Source: Tamarix chinensis (taxonomy: Eukaryota; Streptophyta; Magnoliopsida; Caryophyllales; Tamaricaceae). From it: DNA of 64,000 nt. Positions 57,926-64,000 of the stretch are shown here, one piece after another. Numbering within the stretch: position 1 is the stretch's first letter; every line of letters starts with the position of its first letter. Position numbers and translations under genes: made by a program. The DNA is taken from contig CM060175.1 of NCBI GenBank assembly GCA_030549775.1, positions 104,762,922 through 104,826,921 of the forward strand. Direction: 5' to 3'. The notes beneath the pieces were generated by a model. That model saw nothing but the letters and a program-made list of their open reading frames with translations. It made no database searches and was not told the origin of the DNA.

Positions 57926-59266
57926 ATGCAGACGTCCAAGTATCCAAACCCCATACCCACTCGACCACCTGCATTCGCACCCAACCCCATTCCCACTCGA
58001 CTACCTGCATTCGCACCCAACCATTTCGATGGTACCAACCGTCTATCCCTAAGGTCGGAACATGGAAGAAGGGGCGATCCCACCCTGGCCCGAGGTGTTG
58101 AAAGGAAGGCGCGGAGTGAAGAAACACTCAAAAAGGAAGGAAGACAGATCTTTACTGTATTCGTAGACAATCTTGCAAAAGGGATAAGGGCAGAGGAAGT
58201 TAAGGAGCTGTTTGAGGAGGCAGGGAGAGTAGAGGAAGTGTTCATCAGCAGGAAGGATAGGAAGGCCACAAACCTGCACTTTGGATTTATACGATATGGG
58301 AGTGAAAGGGAGGCAGTGGAGGCGGTGAGGAGGTTCAGCGAGATGAAGCTTAAAGGCATACGTCTGTATGTTCGCAGGGCTTTGTTTGGGAAAGGAGAAC
58401 GAAGACAGGGGCAGAGCCAAGGTAGAGGAGAGCAGCGTTTGGAAGGAAAAAGCCACATACAGCAAAGAGGAGGCTGGCACGCTGCAGAAAGAGATGGAAG
58501 ATCTTTTGCCATGGTAGTTAGGGGTGGGGAGCGCTGCATGCAGGGAGAAAAAAGAAGGGTTGTTCGTGTGCAAATAGAGGACGCCTCACGGGAATGGCTA
58601 GCAAGGAGTGTGGTGGTAGAATCGGCTCAACCGTTCATTGCAGACGTCGTCATTCCACAGATAATGCAAGACTGGCGATTTGCTACGAAGGTACGCTCCT
58701 TGGGACGATTCAAGCTTTTAATAACTTTCGAAACTTTAGAAGATAGTGTTATGGCCTTGGAGGAGGATAGTCTACTGAGAGAGAACTTCCCGATCGTGAG
58801 GAGGTGGAGGGAGGACGATGCTTGTGTGCTGCGGAGAACATGGATAGAAATTCGTGGACTCCCTATGGCGGCGTGGAGGGAGGAAGTTCTGAGATCCGTT
58901 GCTGCCCCATGGGGTAGATGGGTCTGTTGGGAGGAAGAAGGGGACTTCGGCCTAGCCATGGAGACCACAAGGGTACTGGTGGATACTGATCGAGTAGAGG
59001 AAGTACAGGAGGTGCTGGAAATACAACTGGAAAAGGCGAGAGTGGAGGTAGTGGCAAAAGAGATTGGGGAGGGGTATGTACCATGGCAGAGTAGGAGAAA
59101 AGTTTACGGGGAGGAGGGGCCGGAATCCTCGTCGACCGGAAGTGATGATCGGAGATCAAGCCAGGCTTCCAAAGGGGAATCGAGCTACACACGTGACTTG
59201 GGGAAAGCAGCCATGCAGAGTGCTGTTAACAAAGGGGCAGAGCGATGGGGACTGTTGGAGGAGTGA
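57926..59266 (+). CDS. LINE (L1-type) ORF1, RRM-bearing RNA-binding protein, first frame
   Basis: 446 codons from ATG 57926. Residues about 8-33 include a 12-residue duplication (NPIPTRPPAFAP / NPIPTRLPAFAP). Residues about 75-155 form an RNA-recognition motif with RNP2-like IFTVFVDNL and RNP1-like LHFGFIRY. Residues about 310-400 (RRTWIEIRGLPMAAWREEVL ... WGRWVCWEEE) match the second conserved region of plant L1 ORF1 proteins ('VWVRxxGIPLxxWxExxFxxIGxxWG'). ORF1 proteins coat LINE RNA to form the particle used in target-primed retrotransposition. No classical CCHC knuckle seen. The stop overlaps the next ATG by 22 nt. Intact over its length. Confidence 0.85.
   Translation: MQTSKYPNPIPTRPPAFAPNPIPTRLPAFAPNHFDGTNRLSLRSEHGRRGDPTLARGVERKARSEETLKKEGRQIFTVFVDNLAKGIRAEEVKELFEEAGRVEEVFISRKDRKATNLHFGFIRYGSEREAVEAVRRFSEMKLKGIRLYVRRALFGKGERRQGQSQGRGEQRLEGKSHIQQRGGWHAAERDGRSFAMVVRGGERCMQGEKRRVVRVQIEDASREWLARSVVVESAQPFIADVVIPQIMQDWRFATKVRSLGRFKLLITFETLEDSVMALEEDSLLRENFPIVRRWREDDACVLRRTWIEIRGLPMAAWREEVLRSVAAPWGRWVCWEEEGDFGLAMETTRVLVDTDRVEEVQEVLEIQLEKARVEVVAKEIGEGYVPWQSRRKVYGEEGPESSSTGSDDRRSSQASKGESSYTRDLGKAAMQSAVNKGAERWGLLEE
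57949..58020 (+). repeat. 36-bp direct repeat in LINE ORF1 N-terminus
   Basis: Two tandem copies (57949-57984, 57985-58020) differing at two or three bases, giving NPIPTRxPAFAP twice. Being a multiple of three it preserves the frame. Confidence 0.9.
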
Positions 59267-60330
59267 ATAGGGAAGCGGAAAGGTCGAGGGACAGGGTGGT
59301 AAGTGTTCGTTGGCCTCGAGAATGGATAGAAACGTGCAGTAGTTCCGAAGCTACGCCGGCTGGGTGTGAACACGTGGCTTCAAAGAGTCAGAACAGCAAT
59401 CAGCGGGAAGACATCACGCCGAACAGAATTAATAGCCTCTTGGAACAGTATGTAGGGGCGAGAGACGAACGGGTAAAGAAAATTGGGAAGAGGAAGGGAG
59501 AGGGAAAAAAGATAGATGGGGAGGAAGTCAGAGGGGATGGTTCTGGGAGGTCTTTATTTCCCAAACAATGCGAGAGATGCTATAATGGCCGGTTGGATAC
59601 ACGCCGAGAATGGGGAGAGGAGGAGTTAATAAATATTATAAAAACAAAGAAGATAGGGTCTTTGGGAAAGGAGAGGGAGCAGAATTTGCTAGGTGAAATA
59701 TTATTCCCGGAAGTATTGTTGGGAAATGGAGGAAATATGGAAGGAATTGAAGGAGGCGGTGGAGGGCTTGCAATAGAAGAAGAAGTAAAAGTTGCAAGTA
59801 TAGTCAATCTAGCCTTAACGGACAAAGTAAGTAATGAAAAGTCCAAAGGGAATTGGGTTTGGGCTCCTGGCGAGTATTCGGAGGAAAAGGAGGAGGAAAC
59901 GGTATCGATAAAAACAGCCCTTGTTTCAGTGGAGCATGACATTGAGGAAGAGAGGAGACTAGTAAAAAGATGGAGGGAAAAAGGTAGAAGAGTGGATGGA
60001 GTAGAGGGCGAAGCATTAAGTGAGGCACCGTGCTTTATAGGCGAAGAAAAGAGGGGAGCAGGAGAATCGATAGAGACAATAGAAGAAGTTCCACCAGGTT
60101 TTGAAAGGATGGGAGATTCAGAAATTATTAGTAGGTTAATGCAGGAGGAGGCGGGGGAGAGACAAGGCACAGAGGAAAGAAGATTAGGGGAGGCAGAGAT
60201 AGAAGAGGCAAGACAGACTTGGCAACTCGGGAAATTGATTGGATTATCTTCTAAAGAGGAAGAGAAATGCGTAGATAAATTGGTGGGGTTGAGAAGAAGC
60301 CAGAGGAAGATACGAAAGAGGCAACTTTAA
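59245..60330 (+). CDS. LINE ORF1 C-terminal frame (second ORF1 frame)
   Basis: 361 codons, in the -1 frame relative to the first ORF1. It is highly charged and Glu-rich, ending TWQLGKLIGLSSKEEEKCVD ... RRSQRKIRKRQL. The 'TWxLGKxLGL' phrase and basic tail are usual just before the endonuclease ORF in plant L1 elements, so this is normally the C-terminus of ORF1, now out of frame. The frame is open from 59230 (TAA at 59227). The ATG at 59245 lies 22 nt before the TGA of the first frame (ATGGGGACTGTTGGAGGAG TGA). Either an indel split one ORF1, or reinitiation/frameshifting is used. No canonical slippery heptamer is seen. Confidence 0.7.
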   Translation: MGTVGGVNREAERSRDRVVSVRWPREWIETCSSSEATPAGCEHVASKSQNSNQREDITPNRINSLLEQYVGARDERVKKIGKRKGEGKKIDGEEVRGDGSGRSLFPKQCERCYNGRLDTRREWGEEELINIIKTKKIGSLGKEREQNLLGEILFPEVLLGNGGNMEGIEGGGGGLAIEEEVKVASIVNLALTDKVSNEKSKGNWVWAPGEYSEEKEEETVSIKTALVSVEHDIEEERRLVKRWREKGRRVDGVEGEALSEAPCFIGEEKRGAGESIETIEEVPPGFERMGDSEIISRLMQEEAGERQGTEERRLGEAEIEEARQTWQLGKLIGLSSKEEEKCVDKLVGLRRSQRKIRKRQL

Positions 60331-60368
60331 AGGAATGCCGGGAGAAAGGGTGATGGAAGTGAGTCCCA

Positions 60369-63300
60369 ATGATTATAATAAGTTGGAATATAAGGGGGAT
60401 CGGGGCGCTAGGAAAGACTTCTAGCATCCAGAACTTGATTACAAAAGAAAGGCCATGGATCCTCGGGTTGGTGGAAACTAAGCATAGTACACTGAAGGAT
60501 TCGTGGAAGAACAGGATTTGGAGAAGTGGGTCAATTGAATGGAGAGATTCAGTCGCGGTGGGGAGAAGCGGAGGACTAATCCTAGGTTGGGATACTCAGT
60601 TCTTTAGGGCTAGTAGGTCTAAGAGCGGAAGGAGGTGGATCATGGTGGAAGGAAGGTTGGGGCCTAAAAGGATGAACTGTGGGATAATCCTTGTTTATGG
60701 CTCTTCTGATCCTGGAGAAAGGAGAGAGCTATGGGACGAGCTGAGGGAGGAGGGGCAGCTTTGCAACAGCCCGTTGATTGTTATGGGTGATTTTAATGAG
60801 GTAAGAAGCCAAGGTGAAAGAAAGGGAGGGCGGGTGGATCAGCACAGTGTTCGTTTGTTTAATGAATGGATCGATAGGATGGGGCTTATTGAGATGAAGC
60901 CTACTAATATGAAGTTTTCTTGGCACCGAGCAAACTCGGCTAGCCTGTTGGATAGATTTCTAATCAGCCCCTCTTGGGTGACTTTATTTTCGGGCCTCCA
61001 GTGTACCGGGTTGGGTCGTTCACTCTCAGACCACAATCCGATTAGGCTGTTTGATAATTCATCAAGTATTGGGCCGAGACCATTCCGTACTTGGGATATG
61101 TGGTTTACACACCCCAAGTTTAGAGGCTTCGTTATGGAGTGTTGGTCGAAGTTAGAAGGAAAGACATGTCAAAGCAGGCTAAAGGAGATGAAAGGCTTAT
61201 TAAGAAAGTGGAATAAAGAGGTTTTTGGAGACGTGGAGTCTAGAATCATGTGTCTCGAAGAAGAGGTGAAGAAGGTCGACGGGGTAGAATCGGATCAACC
61301 GAGCAGCGAAGAAAGCCTAGCAAGGAAAGCAGCGTTGCAATCACAACTGTGGAAGTGGCATAAACGGAAGGAAGCATATTGGATGCAAGTGGCTAGGGTT
61401 AGAGGGTTCAAAGAAGGGGACAGAAATACAAGATATTTTCATACGGTTGCTGCGGTGAGGAAGAAGAAAGCAACTATTAGTAGGCTAGTGGAGAAGGGCC
61501 AGGTGATTTTAGAACCGAAGGAGATCAAGGAAGTTATTACAGAGTATTTCAAAGAAATGTATAAAGAAGCAGATTTACCGGAAATTAGGATCTCTGCTGA
61601 TGGGTTTAACATGCTAACCAGGGAGGAAGGAGTAGAGTTGGAAGAGATGCCTAGCAGGGAGGATGTTAGAAGAGCAGTGTGGTCTTGTGACCCGGCGAAA
61701 GCACCGGGGTATGATGGTTACCATATGGGGTTTATCAGGAAGATGTGGGGAATTATTGGAGAGGAATTCACTAATTCAGTGATGGAGTTTTTCCACTCAA
61801 GCATTCTTCCAGTGGCTCTGAATACAACATTGATAACCTTGATCCCAAAAGTGGATGATGTGGAGGAAGTCAGCCAGTTTCGGCCTATAAGCTTGGTGGG
61901 GTGCATCTACAAGGTAATAGCAAAAATTCTTACCTTTAGGTTAAAACAGGTGGTGGATAAACTGGTCAGCGATTCGCAGTCAGCATTCATAAGAGGAAGA
62001 AGTATAGTTGATGGTGCCTTGATTGCCAATGAAGTTGTACAGTGGACAAAGGGACAGAGCAGTTCAAAGGGAATGATGATCAAGCTGGATTTTTAGAAGG
62101 CATATGACAGCGTGAAGTGGGATTTTATCGACAAAACAATGGAGATTATGGGTTTCGGCATCAAGTTCAGAGGATGGGTTAAGGAGTGTATATCCACGGC
62201 AAGAGTATCGATCCTTGTGAATGGGACCCCTTCTGCTCCGCTCCAGATGGGTAGGGGATTGAGACAAGGTGACCCCATTCCACCTTTTCTTTTTGTCTTG
62301 GTAGTGGAGGTGTTCAACCAACTCATTAAGAGAGGAGTGGAGAAAGGTCTGATAGAAGGGATCAGGGTGGGAAAGGATAATGTGGAGGTGACTCACCTTC
62401 AGTTTGCAGATGACACGATGATTTTCTGTGGAGCCTCGATCGATAACATCAGGAACTGGAAGCGGCTAATTGATTGTTTCTATCTCCTATCAGGTCTTCA
62501 AGTAAACTTCAGCAAGACAATTCTTATAGGGTTGGGAGTGGAGAACAATCTTCAGAAGGAAGCTGCAGAGGTTATGGAGTGCAAAGTTGGATCCCTCCCT
62601 CTAAGCTACCTTGGCCTCCCTTTAGGAGCTTCTACAGGGAAGCTGGAAGTATGGAAACCGGTGATCGAGAAGATTAAGCAGAAGCTAGCAGGGTGGAAAG
62701 CGAGAGTGTTATCAAGAGCTGGACGGATAGTACTCATCAAAAGCGTATTGAATAGCCTCCCGTTGTATTATATGAGTTTGTTTAAGTTACCAGTGGGGGT
62801 TGCTAAGGAAATTATAAGAATCCAGAGAAGATTTTTTTGGAGTGGTAAAGGGGACAGAAAGGGATTACCATTAGTCAAATGGAGTATGATCCAGAGGCCT
62901 AAGTCATTAGGAGGGCTGGGTGTGGGAGATTTAATCCTAAGGAACAATGCTCTTCTCTTTAAATGGTGGTGGAGGTTCTACTCTGTGGAAGGTGCGTCAT
63001 GGAAGAGAATTATCTCCTCCATCCATTTGGGGGATAATGCAGGGACGTTTGAGATTACTACCTCAAGAAGAAAGTGGTCTCCATGGATTGATATTGTAGG
63101 AGCAGGGAAAGACTGCCCCGCACTGAGATCGGGAATGAAGATCATTATAGGGGATGGACAGAGAGTCAGGTTTTGGCACGATGATTGGACAAGGGCAGGC
63201 CCTTTGAGGGATCTATTCCCAAGACTCTTCATAGTGTCCGAGCAGAAGGAGAAGAAGATAGCAGAGATGGGGAAGTGGGATGGTTTGAGATGGGCATGGA

Positions 63301-64000
63301 ACCTTCGATGGAGAAGACGACTGTTCGGATGGAAGGAGGACCAAGTGAAGCATCTGCAAGAGTTGATCGATCAGCACTATTTGAGGAAGGCAGAGCGTGA
63401 TTCTGTAGGCTGGGAATACGAAGCTAATGGGATGTTCTCTGTAAGTTCGTATTGTCAGACTTATTACCAGCTTTCTGTAGGGAATGATGGGATACCTGAA
63501 GCGGTCAATCTTATGTGGAGTAGCATAGCACCTCCGAGATTTAGCCTCACTGCATGGTTTGCGATTCAACAGAAGCTCAACACAAAAGAAAGACTGGCTA
63601 GAATGAGGATCATCGACTCAAGAGATATTATGTTCCCTTTGTGCAACAATGAGCAAGAGACGGTCAACCACCTGTTCTTACATTGCCCTGTGACAGGGAA
63701 AACGTGGTATGGGATATGTGAGTGGATAGGGTATCACTGGGTGATACCTAAGGCAGTTGAGGAAAACGCAGTAGCATGGTTGGGTTTCTCCAGCAAAGGA
63801 TTGAGAGGGGAGATTTGGCGAGTGGCATTCTTTGCTATTCTGGGCACTATTTGGGAATTCAGGAATAAGAAAGTCTTCGACAAGGTAGATGTCTGTGACC
63901 GATGGATGCTCATGCTAATAAAGATGAGAATTGGGTTCTGGATTAAGAATGGTAGGAGAGAGTTCCCCTATAGGTCGGAAGATGTGGTCCATAATATTCA
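60369..64000 (+). CDS. LINE ORF2: endonuclease and reverse transcriptase, one premature stop, runs off the window
   Basis: Starts MIIISWNIRGIG 38 nt after the ORF1 region, the standard L1 endonuclease start. Endonuclease residues 1-230 show VETK, YGSSDPGERRELW, MGDFNEV, LDRFL and SLSDHNP motifs. RT follows: SREDVRRAVWSCDPAKAPGYDG, TLITLIPK, FRPISLVGCIYKVIAKIL, SQSAFIRGRSI, MMIKLDF*KAYDSV, LRQGDPIPPFLF, HLQFADDTMIF (the catalytic FADD at about 62395-62430), and SYLGLPLGAS. A zinc-like tail region (PLCNNEQETVNHLFLHC) comes near 63640-63690. The single defect visible is TAG at 62094-62096 inside RT motif A. After it the frame is open for 1900 nt to the edge, so the element is recent. It lies antisense to the terpene synthase in its last intron. 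Confidence 0.9.

Noticed and set aside
57826..58573. 237- and 174-codon minus-strand frames
   Set aside because: Antisense shadows of the LINE ORF1; only the part at 57581-57853 with terpene synthase motifs is real.
59580..60170. 196-codon minus-strand frame
   Set aside because: Shadow of the Glu-rich second ORF1 frame (Ser/Pro-rich complement).
1..64000. CRISPR arrays, operons, riboswitches, bacterial promoters
   Set aside because: The window is plant nuclear DNA; direct repeats here are microsatellites, minisatellites and LTR modules without the even spacers of CRISPR arrays.

Overview
This is a nuclear segment of a flowering-plant genome, almost certainly a large, repeat-rich one. The evidence is a spliced plant terpene synthase exon, degenerate CCCTAAA telomere-type repeats, plant L1-type LINEs, plant CACTA transposons, and Ty3/gypsy (Tekay/Del-like chromovirus) and Ty1/copia (SIRE/Maximus-like) retrotransposons. 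I cannot name the species. There is no operon, CRISPR array, rRNA or convincing tRNA. Most long open frames lie in simple or strand-biased sequence and are not genes.

Layout. 1-38: end of a CACTA element. 39-570: 3' end of a chromovirus polyprotein (integrase tail, chromodomain, polypurine tract). 571-4986: its very long LTR (family A). 4987-8752: decayed SIRE-like copia LTR plus gag, cut by a second family-A LTR (8753-13056). 13057-16907: family-B LTR on the minus strand. 16908-18430: copia LTR fragment, short gypsy 3' end, gypsy protease remnant. 18485-23030: minus-strand LINE remnant with small elements inserted. 23080-39649: a CACTA transposon on the minus strand with transposase remnants, split by two LTR insertions that each keep a 5-bp target-site duplication. 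One is solo LTR B (24671-27918). The other is LTR C (28872-37617), itself carrying a family-A LTR. 39696-42445: decayed minus-strand copia-type element. 42443-45545: tandem repeats, microsatellites, and a TIR-bounded element filled with telomere-like repeats. 45546-47860: the least TE-like stretch, with two weak, divergently arranged gene candidates. 48985-55540: a 1.35-kb segment present twice on either side of a 5'-truncated family-A LTR. 55890-57179: a cluster of TGTTTCACCA motifs and an LTR remnant.

The right end holds the most gene-like content. A terpene synthase terminal exon lies on the minus strand (57581-57853). Its last intron is invaded from the other strand by a nearly intact L1-type LINE (about 57875 to beyond 64000). 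The LINE has an RRM-bearing ORF1, a second ORF1 frame, and an endonuclease/reverse-transcriptase ORF2 open to the window edge apart from one TAG inside RT motif A.

The insertions give relative ages: the copia gag and CACTA bodies are old (many stops), the solo LTRs came later, family-A LTRs are nested in family C, and the right-hand LINE looks youngest. The least expected signals are the shared architecture of the giant LTRs (pyrimidine block, trinucleotide arrays, duplicated GATCCACC modules, a hairpin with one compensatory change), the duplication that mixes an empty and a filled insertion site, and the dispersed TGTTTCACCA motif.
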